Assembly: GCA_003446375.1 (NCBI GenBank)
Contig: DMAW01000081.1
Location: 1 to 7,005, forward strand
DNA length: 7,005 nucleotides
From: Eubacteriaceae bacterium
GTDB taxonomy: Bacteria > Bacillota > Clostridia > Eubacteriales > Alkalibacteraceae
Reading direction: 5' to 3'
Shown: positions 1 through 6,921 of the stretch, piece by piece
Layout of the letters: each line of letters starts with the position of its first letter
Position numbering within the stretch: position 1 is the stretch's first letter
The notes under the pieces: model-generated
Databases searched by the model: none
The model's input: the letters and a program-made list of their open reading frames with translations, nothing else
Told to the model about the DNA's origin: nothing
Made by a program: the position numbers and the translations under genes

Positions 1-937
1 AGAAGCAACCATGAGCGCCATAAGGCTTGCAAGGGGATATACAGGAAAAGACAAGTTAGTAAAATTCGAAGGATGTTACCATGGTCATTATGATGGTCTT
101 TTGGTTAAAAGCGGATCAGGGGCTTTGACATTTAATACGCCTACAAGCAAAGGAGTGACCGAGGATATAATCAAAGACACTTTAGTAGCTAAGTACAATG
201 ATATCTCCAGCATAAAAAAATTATTTAAAGAACATGGTTCGGATATAGCGTGCATAATTCTTGAACCTGTAGCGGGAAATATGGGAGTAGTAGAAGGAAA
301 AAAGGAATTTATTCATGCTCTAAGGAAAATAACTAAGGAAAACAAAGCTTTACTGATTTTTGATGAAGTTATAACCGGATTTCGACTTGGAAGAAATGGA
401 GCGGCCGGATACTATGACATTGAACCTGACTTAGCCTGCTTCGGGAAAATAATAGGTGGAGGATTACCGGTAGGCGCATACGGCGGAAAAAGAGAGATTA
501 TGAGCGAAGTAGCTCCACAAGGTGGAGTATATCAAGCTGGAACCCTGTCTGGAAATCCTTTGGCAGTACATCTTGGAATAAATGCTCTTGCTTTGCTTAA
601 AAAAAATTTTCAAATTTATCGTGATTTGGAATATAAAGCCATTAAGCTGGAAAAGGGACTTATTGATGGCGCAAAAATATCTAATGTGCCTGTGACTGTA
701 AACAGAGTTAAAGGCATGATAAGCATGTTCATGACACAAGGGCCTGTTGAAACTTTCGAAGATGTAATGAGATCAGACACTAACCTATATGCAAAGTATT
801 TTAAAGAAATGCTTTTGCAAGGTGTGTTGCTTCCCCCGTCTCAGTATGAAGGGTGGTTCATATCTACAGCACACTCTGAGGAGGATATTGATTTTACGAT
901 TAAGGCGCATTTTAAAGCTATTGAAAAAATCAAATGA
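1..937 (+). CDS. hemL: Glutamate-1-semialdehyde 2,1-aminomutase, 5'-truncated by window edge
   Basis: This PLP enzyme isomerises glutamate-1-semialdehyde to 5-aminolevulinate, the last step of the C5 route to all tetrapyrroles, in the cytosol. The reading frame is open to the window edge: codons at 2-10 give E-A-T directly before the Met at 11, matching the family's GTEATM motif, so that Met is internal. About 311 codons are visible; the family is about 425-430 residues, so roughly 115-120 N-terminal residues lie upstream. Counting from the Met at 11, landmarks are FEGCYHGHYDG (19-29), LEPVAGNMG (84-92), DEVITGFR (118-125), the PLP-lysine motif FGKIIGGGLPVGA with Lys146 (codon 446-448), and AGTLSGNP. 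These distinguish it from generic class-III aminotransferases. Its stop lies 19 nt before cbiK, so it is most likely the ALA-supply gene of the cobalamin operon. No frameshift or lost catalytic residue is seen. Confidence 0.95.
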   Translation, partial: EATMSAIRLARGYTGKDKLVKFEGCYHGHYDGLLVKSGSGALTFNTPTSKGVTEDIIKDTLVAKYNDISSIKKLFKEHGSDIACIILEPVAGNMGVVEGKKEFIHALRKITKENKALLIFDEVITGFRLGRNGAAGYYDIEPDLACFGKIIGGGLPVGAYGGKREIMSEVAPQGGVYQAGTLSGNPLAVHLGINALALLKKNFQIYRDLEYKAIKLEKGLIDGAKISNVPVTVNRVKGMISMFMTQGPVETFEDVMRSDTNLYAKYFKEMLLQGVLLPPSQYEGWFISTAHSEEDIDFTIKAHFKAIEKIK

Positions 938-956
938 ATATTTGTAGGAAGGTGTC

Positions 957-1760
957 ATGCGGATTATGCTTAAAAAAGTTATCTTAATCGTCAGTGTCGG
1001 AACCGGGAACATTGAAGCGAGAAAAAAAAATATTGACTCTGTTGAAGCGGCAATAAGCAATATTTGGGATAGCTTGCCTTTAAAACGAGCAATTACTTCA
1101 AAGACAGCAATCGATAAGCTAAATAATATTAATGAATCAGATTTATATAGTTTCGAGGAATCAATATCAGAGCTTATTCATGAGGGATATGACGAAGTGA
1201 TCATACAACCGACTCATATGATAAATGGCATTGAGTTTAAAAGAATCATCCGGAGTGCCTTGGATCATAAAGAAAAGTTTAAAAAAATCTTAATAGGAAG
1301 ACCTCTGCTTACGTCAAGAATCGACTGTATAGAAGTAATCGAAGCATTGGGTAAAGAATATGACTTGAAAAGCGAAATCCCTGCGATATTCATGGGGCAT
1401 GGGTCTATTCTAAACAATAACGCATCATATAAGTATTTGAACTATCTGTTTAAAGAAACAGGGTTTGAGGATGTTTATGTTGAAACTTTAAATGAGAATT
1501 CGGGTTTTTACAGAGTCGCAGATAATCTCGCAAAGAAAAATCACTGTGATATAAAACTGTTGCCCTTAATGATCGCGACAGGTAAACACGTCTTAGGGGA
1601 TATGGCAGGGGATAATGAAAAGTCGTGGAAATCGGTTCTAGAAGGTATGGGATTTAAAGTTGAATTCTCCGTAAAAGGTTTAGGTGAAATCAATGGAATA
1701 CAAAAGATTTTCATTCGTCATGTAAAATCAGCTATGGACGGCAATGAGATAATAATCTGA
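957..1760 (+). CDS. cbiK: Sirohydrochlorin cobaltochelatase, anaerobic pathway (CbiK family)
   Basis: Predicted cytosolic class-II chelatase that inserts Co2+ into sirohydrochlorin, the committed step of the early-cobalt cobalamin route. The 267 residues fit the two-domain CbiK length (about 260-270). The metal-binding set known from Salmonella CbiK (Glu89, His145, His207) is matched by Glu93 in QPTHMINGIEF, His148 in FMGHGS and His211 in GKHVLGDMAGD. The last block, with its following SWK, is highly characteristic of CbiK rather than the short CbiX or ferrochelatase. The N-terminal block reads VSVGTGNIEARKKNID where most relatives have a VSFGTS-like start. There is no signal peptide, which argues against the periplasmic CbiK variants. 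AGGAAGG at 946-952 sits 4 nt before the ATG at 957; an ATG at 966 is possible but less well spaced. Fe or Ni chelation cannot be excluded, but cobD and cbiB downstream make cobalt the best reading. Confidence 0.92.
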   Translation: MRIMLKKVILIVSVGTGNIEARKKNIDSVEAAISNIWDSLPLKRAITSKTAIDKLNNINESDLYSFEESISELIHEGYDEVIIQPTHMINGIEFKRIIRSALDHKEKFKKILIGRPLLTSRIDCIEVIEALGKEYDLKSEIPAIFMGHGSILNNNASYKYLNYLFKETGFEDVYVETLNENSGFYRVADNLAKKNHCDIKLLPLMIATGKHVLGDMAGDNEKSWKSVLEGMGFKVEFSVKGLGEINGIQKIFIRHVKSAMDGNEIII

Positions 1761-1794
1761 AAATCAAATACAAACTTATAAGAACTTATATTTA

Positions 1795-1800
1795 AAGGAG
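1795..1800 (+). promoter_or_regulatory. Ribosome binding site deciding the cobD start
   Basis: AAGGAG lies 9 nt before the ATG at 1810 but only 3 nt before the in-frame ATG at 1804. The 3-nt spacing is too short for efficient initiation, so 1810 is preferred. The two choices differ by two residues (Met-Leu). Confidence 0.7.
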
Positions 1801-1809
1801 ACAATGCTG

Positions 1810-2889
1810 ATGAATAGTTTTCGACATGGAGGAGATGTGTGGCAGGGGAAAGATCCTGGAGATTGGATTGATTTTTCAGCGAATTTAAATCCTGAAGGTA
1901 CCCCTGAGAAGATGATGGATGAAATAAAAAACTCGATAGAAGAAATAGGATTTTATCCCGATCAAAACATGTGGGAAGCCAAGAAGAACATATCAGTTTT
2001 TTTAAGATGTGATATGTTAAATGTTCTGCCTGCTAATGGGGGGATAGGTGCCTTGCAATTGATAGTCGAATGTGAAAGGCCCCAAAAAGCAATTATAATC
2101 GAACCATCATTTTTAGAATATAAAAGACTCTCAATAAATGCAGGAGCTGAAATTATTAGAATTCCTATGCTGAAAAACGATTCTATAATATGGGATGTCA
2201 ATAGAATCAAAAAAGAGATGACTTGCGATTCGATGATTTTTATATGTTCGCCATCAAATCCTCTGGGAAATTTAGTAGAAAGAAAGCTGCTTGCAGATTT
2301 GATTGAACACAGCGAAAAAATTGGTGGGAAAATACTGTTAGATGAGGCTTTTATTGATTACTGCGATGAGCGGTGCTCTGCAAGAGATTTAATTGGCAGG
2401 TTCGATTCTTTGATAATAATCGGATCTTTTACAAAAATGTTTGCAATACCAGGAGTCAGGCTTGGGTATGTGCTCGCTTCAAAAGAGTCGATTGATAAAT
2501 ATCAAAAACACATGATGCCATGGATGCTATCTGCTCAAGCAGTGGGGGCGAGCAGAGCTTTACCGGGTTTGAGGGATTTTGCGGAACAGTCCCGGATAAA
2601 AAACAATCACTTACGGGAAGACTTGGCAAGTAAGTTGTCAAAACTTGGTTTTAAGGTGTTCGATTCAGAAGGAAGCTATCTGCTCGTAAAAATAAAAGAT
2701 GATAATATCCAACTGGATATTATCGAAAAGAGGCTTAAAGAATATAAGATCTTGATAAGGAACTGTTCAAACTACGAGTGTCTTGGAGAGAGATATTTCA
2801 GGGTTGGGGTTAAAAGTGACCGAGAAAACAGAATTCTTATCGAGTCTCTGAAAAAGGTGCTTTCAGATCTAAACAAGGAGGGCAAATGA
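1810..2889 (+). CDS. cobD: L-threonine-O-3-phosphate decarboxylase, cobalamin biosynthesis (CobD type)
   Basis: Fold-type I PLP enzyme related to histidinol-phosphate aminotransferase. In the Salmonella naming it decarboxylates threonine phosphate to (R)-1-amino-2-propanol O-2-phosphate, the linker of the cobalamin nucleotide loop. From the start at 1810 (359 residues) I see the CobD-like N-terminus RHGGD (5-9), DFSANLNPEG (21-30), SPSNPLG with Asn150, the cofactor-binding LLDEAF with Asp178, SFTKMFAIPGVRLG with the Schiff-base Lys209 (codon 2434-2436) and Arg217, and a substrate-carboxylate Arg331 in YFRVG. The length is that of a single-domain CobD, with no C-terminal zinc-type extension. 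On motifs alone a HisC paralogue is possible; the HGG start and the 4-nt overlap with cbiB, whose enzyme uses its product, decide for CobD. An alternative start at 1804 adds two residues. Confidence 0.9.
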   Translation: MNSFRHGGDVWQGKDPGDWIDFSANLNPEGTPEKMMDEIKNSIEEIGFYPDQNMWEAKKNISVFLRCDMLNVLPANGGIGALQLIVECERPQKAIIIEPSFLEYKRLSINAGAEIIRIPMLKNDSIIWDVNRIKKEMTCDSMIFICSPSNPLGNLVERKLLADLIEHSEKIGGKILLDEAFIDYCDERCSARDLIGRFDSLIIIGSFTKMFAIPGVRLGYVLASKESIDKYQKHMMPWMLSAQAVGASRALPGLRDFAEQSRIKNNHLREDLASKLSKLGFKVFDSEGSYLLVKIKDDNIQLDIIEKRLKEYKILIRNCSNYECLGERYFRVGVKSDRENRILIESLKKVLSDLNKEGK

Positions 2890-3857
2890 TAAAAGAAAAT
2901 ACGTTGATTTTGATCTTTGCGCTTATAATCGATTTTGCTGCAGGGGATCCACGCTGGTTATATCACCCGGTCAGAATCATAGGAAAGTTCATCAACTTTG
3001 AAGAAAGCATCATAAGGAAGCATTTAAAAGGAAGCAAACAAGAAATTATCGCTGGTTTTGCTCTTCTGGTGGATACTGTGCTTGTTACAGCTGCATCTCT
3101 TTGGATCATAATATATGTAGCTGATAAAATAAGTCCTCTCGTGGGTTTTATAGTAAAAGTCATTGCAGCCTATACGGCGCTTTCATCAAGATCGCTCCAT
3201 CTTGAAGCCATTCAGGTAAAAAAAGCATTGGCTCAAGGTTTGGAGCAAGGAAGAAGAAGAGTGGCGTATATCGTTGGCAGGGATACCGATAACTTAACTG
3301 AAGAAGAGATAGTAAAAGCAACTATTGAGACAGTTGCCGAAAATACCAACGATGGAGTAATCGCACCTATGTTTTTTATTTGGCTGTTGGGTCCTGTTGG
3401 AGCAATAGCTTTCAAAGCTGTAAACACCTTGGATTCCATGGTGGGATATAGAAATGACAAGTATGAGTTCATAGGAAAGGCGTCAGCGAAGACAGATGAT
3501 GCTTTGAACTACATACCAGCTAGGATAAGTGCAGCATTGCTGGTTTTGGCATCACTATTCATGGGCTTGGATTATAAAAATTCGTGGAGGATTGTAAAAA
3601 GGGATCACGGAAACCATACAAGTCCCAATTCTGCTTGGCCTGAAAGCGCTGTTGCAGGAGCACTGAACATCGAACTAGGTGGAACTCACGAATATTTTGG
3701 CATTTCAGTTTATAAGCCTACAATTGGTGATTATCTAAAAAAGGCTGAATCCGACCATATAGAAAAGACGGTAAAGTTAATGTACGTGGCTTCCATATTA
3801 TTCGGGTTAATCATAGTTGCTGCTTATTTTATAGCAAGCAAACTACAGGCTGTGTAA
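2886..3857 (+). CDS. cbiB: Adenosylcobinamide-phosphate synthase, membrane-bound (CbiB)
   Basis: Integral membrane enzyme that joins the aminopropanol phosphate made by CobD to the propionate side chain of adenosylcobyric acid, giving adenosylcobinamide phosphate. The 323 residues fit the family. Conserved blocks appear in order: a hydrophobic first helix leading into DFAAGDPRWLYHPVR (16-30), AENTNDGVIAPMF (from 151), NTLDSMVGY (180-188), DDALNYIPAR (204-213) and HTSPNSAWPES (244-254). Hydrophobic stretches near 5-20, 55-75, 83-98, 160-178, 212-228 and 297-318 fit several membrane helices. The ATG overlaps the cobD stop as ATGA (2886-2889), and AAGGAGG at 2875-2881 sits 4 nt upstream, so translation is probably coupled to cobD. 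The gene ends inside a terminator hairpin, making it the last gene of the operon. The assignment is firm. Confidence 0.95.
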   Translation: MIKENTLILIFALIIDFAAGDPRWLYHPVRIIGKFINFEESIIRKHLKGSKQEIIAGFALLVDTVLVTAASLWIIIYVADKISPLVGFIVKVIAAYTALSSRSLHLEAIQVKKALAQGLEQGRRRVAYIVGRDTDNLTEEEIVKATIETVAENTNDGVIAPMFFIWLLGPVGAIAFKAVNTLDSMVGYRNDKYEFIGKASAKTDDALNYIPARISAALLVLASLFMGLDYKNSWRIVKRDHGNHTSPNSAWPESAVAGALNIELGGTHEYFGISVYKPTIGDYLKKAESDHIEKTVKLMYVASILFGLIIVAAYFIASKLQAV

Positions 3858-3869
3858 CGGCCTTTTTTT
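3847..3869 (+). terminator. Rho-independent terminator of the cobalamin operon
   Basis: The stem AGGCTG (3847-3852) pairs with CGGCCT (3858-3863), six pairs including one G-T wobble, around the 5-nt loop TGTAA, and is followed by T(6) at 3864-3869. The left arm is the last codons of cbiB and its TAA stop (3855-3857) lies in the loop. The stem is short but GC-rich and has a clean U-tract, so moderate-strength termination is expected. Confidence 0.75.
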
Positions 3870-3904
3870 ATTTATTAAAAATTTATTAAAATATGGGCTA
3901 TTCC

Positions 3905-3933
3905 TTTAAGGTTGTTTAAAAGACTGTTATTAT
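3905..3933 (+). promoter_or_regulatory. Possible weak promoter for the ABC transporter pair
   Basis: A terminator precedes this 103-nt gap, so a promoter for the transporter genes is expected in it. The best sigma-A-like pairing I find is TTTAAG (3905-3910), a 17-nt spacer, and TATTAT (3928-3933). The -10 matches five of six consensus positions, the -35 only three. In AT-rich DNA this is weak evidence. Confidence 0.25.
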
Positions 3934-3960
3934 TAGATGTGAAGATTAGGAGGCGAAAAA

Positions 3961-4746
3961 ATGGTCGAAGTAAATAATTTAAAAAAGGTATTCAAACTCA
4001 GCAAAAAAGATATGAAAAAAGAAAAAACGAAGCAAAGAGAAAAAGTCGCTGTGGACGGATTGTCATTTGTAGCAGAGCCAGGACAGATCTTCGGACTGCT
4101 AGGTCCTAATGGCGCGGGTAAAACCACAACATTAAGGTGCATATCAACGCTTATTAAGCCTTCATCGGGAGATATTGCAGTAGAGGGTATCAAAGTTTCA
4201 TATGATCCGGAGGAAGTCAGAAAAAAAATATGTTTTTTGACTAACGAATTAAAGTTGGATACTCATTTCACCCCTTCATATACAATAGAGTACTTTGGGA
4301 GGCTTCATGGAATGACCAAAGGTGAGATCTTTAAAAGAAAAGAAGAACTTTTCAAGAGGTTTGGAGTGACAGACTTTGAAAATATGGCTATTGGCGAATT
4401 ATCTACAGGCATGAAGCAAAAACTGTCTATAGCTGTAAGCCTTGTTCATGATCCAAGGGTCATTATATTTGATGAACCTACAAATGGCCTAGATATAATA
4501 ACGGCAAAGAGCGTGACGGATTATCTTTTGGAGATGAAAGATATGGGAAAAACTGTTATAATATCCACTCATATAATGAATGTCGCCGAGAAGCTTTGCG
4601 ACAAAGTAGCTATAATACTGGACGGGAAATTGAATATAGAAGGAACTCCCGAGGGGATTTGCCGGCAAACAGGTGAACAAAATCTAGAAGAGGCATTTTA
4701 TAAGTTGTATTTTAAACACGGTTTCGGAGGTGTGGAAAATGTTTGA
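3961..4746 (+). CDS. natA: ABC transporter ATP-binding protein, NatA-like
   Basis: Cytosolic ATPase of a two-gene ABC exporter. In 261 residues it shows Walker A GPNGAGKT (48-55), signature LSTGMKQK (147-154), Walker B VIIFDEP (167-173), D-loop GLD (176-178) and the switch His203 in IISTH. A lysine-rich insert (KLSKKDMKKEKTKQREK, 12-28) separates the first strand from Walker A, as in NatA-type ATPases. The region usually holding the Q-loop reads FLTNELKLDTHFTP, with Asn/Glu where many ABC ATPases have Gln; this matches NatA-like subfamilies rather than a defect. TTAGGAGG ending at 3953 gives ideal 7-nt spacing to the ATG. It overlaps the permease gene by 8 nt. NatA of Bacillus drives Na+ extrusion with NatB, but ATPase sequence does not fix the substrate; drug or peptide export remains possible. 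The gene symbol indicates family similarity only. Confidence 0.88.
   Translation: MVEVNNLKKVFKLSKKDMKKEKTKQREKVAVDGLSFVAEPGQIFGLLGPNGAGKTTTLRCISTLIKPSSGDIAVEGIKVSYDPEEVRKKICFLTNELKLDTHFTPSYTIEYFGRLHGMTKGEIFKRKEELFKRFGVTDFENMAIGELSTGMKQKLSIAVSLVHDPRVIIFDEPTNGLDIITAKSVTDYLLEMKDMGKTVIISTHIMNVAEKLCDKVAIILDGKLNIEGTPEGICRQTGEQNLEEAFYKLYFKHGFGGVENV
4726..4732 (+). promoter_or_regulatory. Ribosome binding site deciding the natB start
   Basis: GGAGGTG lies 6 nt before the ATG at 4739. An upstream in-frame GTG at 4730 overlaps this Shine-Dalgarno itself and so cannot be the start. The site is inside the 3' end of the ATPase gene, which suggests translational coupling. Confidence 0.8.
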
Positions 4747-5953
4747 AATGATTGGCGTAATAATAAAAAAAGAGCTGAAAAGAGTATTTACGGATAAGAG
4801 GCTTATTTTTACAACATTGATTTTGCCTCCGGTGATGTTGGTTGTCCTATATGGCATAATAGGAATGGGTGCAAGCGGAATGATGGAAGATATAGAGTCC
4901 CACACATCTAGGATAGCTTTGATAGATGTTCCTAAAGAAGTAGAAGAGGCAATTAAAGCTACAGGTTCTCAAGTTAAGATAATTGACAAGGAAGATATGG
5001 AAAATGCAAAAGAGGAAATAAAAGCCGGGGAATTGGATGTCATGATTGAATTTGACCCTGAATTTATTCAAAAAGCGACAAATTATACCGAAATGCCTCC
5101 TCCTTATGTAAACACATACCACAACTCCAGTGAAGATTATTCATCTACAGCCTATTATATGGTAAGAGATATTTTGATGCAGTATGAAAATTATCTTCTG
5201 GGAGTCAGAATGGGAGATGAATCTTATGCCAGCGTATTTGATATCGATGAAAATAATCCTGAAAATATTATCGTTGATGATAAGAAGGCTTCTGGTAGAC
5301 TCCTTTCCATGCTTTTGCCAATGTTGATAACAATATTCTTGTTTGCAGGCGCAATGTCATTAGGTCCAGATTCGATAGCTGGGGAGAAAGAGAGAGGAAC
5401 CATGGCCACGTTATTGATGACTCCTGTAAAAAGAGAAGTAATAGCATTTGGAAAGGTCATAAGCCTAGGGATATTGGCATTTTTAAGCGCATTGTCATCT
5501 TTTTTGGGGATTGTTATAGCGCTGCCTTTATTAGCAGAATCTTTTTCGGGAGAAATGGGCATGAATCTATCGGACTATATAAATTACGGAGCAACGGATT
5601 ACATGATGATACTTGGTATACTTATATCCATGGAAGTCATATTCGTAGGTATGATCAGCGCTGCATCTGTTGTTGCCAAAAATGTTAAAGAAGCTGGCAC
5701 TTATCTCATGCCGATCTATTTTATGGTTATGATCGCTGCTTTTAGCAACATGTATTCCACTCAGACGCCTAGCCTAATAGAATATGCGATACCGGTTTAT
5801 GGAAGCATAGTCGCTTTAAAGGGAGTGCTAAGCTTTGAGTTGCCACTTATGGGACTTGCTTTAAATATTGGAATATCGCTGATGGTTGGGATTGGTCTAG
5901 TGTATTTAATAAAGGCATTGTTCGAAAATGAGAACGTAATGTTCAATCAATAG
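4739..5953 (+). CDS. natB: ABC-2 family permease, NatB-like
   Basis: Membrane partner of the preceding ATPase, 404 residues from the ATG at 4739. The layout is that of the NatB / ABC2_membrane_3 type: a basic cytoplasmic N-terminus (KKELKRVFTDKR, 10-21), a first helix about 22-43, a large hydrophilic, mostly acidic extracytoplasmic domain about 48-187, and then five more hydrophobic segments at about 190-210, 236-262, 287-311, 321-339 and 370-395. Between the second and third helices is GEKERGTMATLLMTPV (starting about 214), the conserved cytoplasmic coupling motif of this family that contacts the ATPase. The 8-nt overlap with natA supports a single co-translated transporter. Family members export Na+ or, in other cases, drugs or antibiotics; nothing here distinguishes these. 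No third component is visible in the window, and no clear terminator follows. Confidence 0.87.
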   Translation: MFEMIGVIIKKELKRVFTDKRLIFTTLILPPVMLVVLYGIIGMGASGMMEDIESHTSRIALIDVPKEVEEAIKATGSQVKIIDKEDMENAKEEIKAGELDVMIEFDPEFIQKATNYTEMPPPYVNTYHNSSEDYSSTAYYMVRDILMQYENYLLGVRMGDESYASVFDIDENNPENIIVDDKKASGRLLSMLLPMLITIFLFAGAMSLGPDSIAGEKERGTMATLLMTPVKREVIAFGKVISLGILAFLSALSSFLGIVIALPLLAESFSGEMGMNLSDYINYGATDYMMILGILISMEVIFVGMISAASVVAKNVKEAGTYLMPIYFMVMIAAFSNMYSTQTPSLIEYAIPVYGSIVALKGVLSFELPLMGLALNIGISLMVGIGLVYLIKALFENENVMFNQ

Positions 5954-5961
5954 ACTGTTTG

Positions 5962-5992
5962 TTGATTTATAAAAAGCAAACAAGGGTATAAA
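5962..5992 (+). promoter_or_regulatory. Possible promoter for the nitroreductase gene
   Basis: In the 85-nt gap after natB, TTGATT (5962-5967) and TATAAA (5987-5992) are separated by 19 nt, which is longer than the usual 17. They would give a leader of about 40 nt before the ATG at 6039. No convincing terminator lies between natB and this site, so read-through from the transporter operon is an equal possibility. Confidence 0.3.
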
Positions 5993-6038
5993 AATAAAAA
6001 CATTAAATATACATCAAAGATTAGAGAGGGTGGTATAT

Positions 6039-6911
6039 ATGGATATTCGCAAGGTCATGCTGGAAAGAAAATCAGTAAGGGATTTTAAGGATAAAAAGGT
6101 GCCGTTAGAAATTTTAAAAGAGATAGTGGATTCGTGCAAACTAAAAGAAGAACTTGTCTGCAGCACCAATATAAAGCCTCTTATATTAGACGATGGCGAA
6201 AGAACCTCCAAACTTTTAAACGGAATTGCCGGATATAACGGTTTGATGATCGAAGCTCCACAATATATCTTGTTTTTAAGCAATGACGTAGAAAACCACC
6301 AAATACAGACAGGCTATTATGTAGAAAAAATAATGTTGGCTCTAGAATCGAAGTCAATCGACACATGCTGGTTAAACATACCTGAAGATGGAAGTCTGGT
6401 AAAACAGGTGCTTGGCATCCAGGATTCAAGAGAAGCGGCTGCTTTAATAGCGGTAGGATATAAAAAGAGGGATAAAAAAGTAATAAATCCCCTTCACACA
6501 GGTGACAATTATTCACAAGCTGACTTGAAAGTAGTAGACGACAATACTTCTACAAGATTAGCTCCTGAAGAGATTGTCTACTTAAACAAATGGGGGCACC
6601 ATCCTACATCCGAAGAGCTAAAGAGCCTAGGGTTGGATAACGTCTTCTTTTATATCAGACTGGCTCCTTCAACGTTGAATAGACAGCCCTGGAGATTTCT
6701 TATAAAAGATAAAAAGATATATCTTGCTATTAAGACAGAAGAAGGAATAAACCATGAACATGATATGCTGGATGCAGGAATAGCCATGCTATATACAGAT
6801 TTGATAATGAATGATTACAACTATCATGGCAAGTGGACTATTGCAAATGAAAGCTCGAAAAATTATGGAATACCTGAGGATTATTATGTAGCCGGTTATT
6901 TTGGCAACTAA
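6039..6911 (+). CDS. Nitroreductase-fold protein, TM1586-like (putative FMN oxidoreductase)
   Basis: A 290-residue soluble protein of the nitroreductase superfamily, predicted to bind FMN; its substrate is unknown. The N-terminal RKSVRDF (10-16) supplies the FMN-phosphate RxSxR motif. Unlike classical nitroreductases, no APS..NxQPW follows about 30 residues later. Instead TGYYVEKIMLALESKSIDTCW (91-111) comes next, and APSTLNRQPWRF appears only at 209-220, followed by DAGIAML (245-251). This split order is that of the Thermotoga TM1586-type proteins, which as I recall them are nearer 200 residues, so this one is longer. The start at 6039 has the purine-rich SD-like run GAGGGTGG (6026-6033) five nt upstream; an in-frame GTG at 6030 lies inside that run and is unlikely. 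It is a single gene, 85 nt after natB, closed by a strong terminator. It is not BluB: this arrangement differs from that of the DMB synthase. Family assignment is confident, activity is not. Confidence 0.8.
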   Translation: MDIRKVMLERKSVRDFKDKKVPLEILKEIVDSCKLKEELVCSTNIKPLILDDGERTSKLLNGIAGYNGLMIEAPQYILFLSNDVENHQIQTGYYVEKIMLALESKSIDTCWLNIPEDGSLVKQVLGIQDSREAAALIAVGYKKRDKKVINPLHTGDNYSQADLKVVDDNTSTRLAPEEIVYLNKWGHHPTSEELKSLGLDNVFFYIRLAPSTLNRQPWRFLIKDKKIYLAIKTEEGINHEHDMLDAGIAMLYTDLIMNDYNYHGKWTIANESSKNYGIPEDYYVAGYFGN

Positions 6912-6921
6912 CCATGAATAT

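Noticed and set aside
1773..1790. Direct repeat AACTTATA at 1773-1780 and 1783-1790 in the cbiK-cobD gap, 10-nt period.
   Set aside because: Too short and AT-rich to call an operator; no symmetry or known motif.
1810..2889. Histidinol-phosphate aminotransferase (HisC).
   Set aside because: Same fold and PLP motifs, but the N-terminal HGGD motif and the 4-nt overlap with cbiB fit CobD. No histidine genes are nearby.
3870..3891. Perfect tandem repeat of ATTTATTAAAA (two 11-nt copies) after the cbiB terminator.
   Set aside because: Low-complexity AT-rich intergenic sequence with only two copies; likely chance or slippage.
4730..4738. GTG at 4730 as the start of the permease.
   Set aside because: It overlaps the GGAGGTG ribosome binding site; the ATG at 4739 is correctly spaced.
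5224..5562. Minus-strand open frame of 112 codons inside the permease gene; similar open frames at 6181-6516, 464-739 and 4847-5122.
   Set aside because: All lie antisense within well-supported genes. Their translations show no recognisable domain and look like mirror images of the coding strand.
5956..5982. Inverted repeat TGTTTG / CAAACA with a 15-nt spacer after natB.
   Set aside because: Six AT-rich pairs, a long loop and no T-run: not a credible terminator. An operator role is possible but unsupported.
6030..6038. GTG at 6030 as the start of the nitroreductase.
   Set aside because: It lies within the purine-rich ribosome binding run; the ATG at 6039 is better placed and directly precedes the conserved N-terminus.
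6039..6911. The nitroreductase near cobalamin genes could be BluB, the enzyme that makes dimethylbenzimidazole.
   Set aside because: BluB is an oxygen-dependent enzyme with a classical single-domain motif order. This protein has the TM1586-like split order, and it is separated from the cobalamin genes by a terminator and an unrelated transporter.
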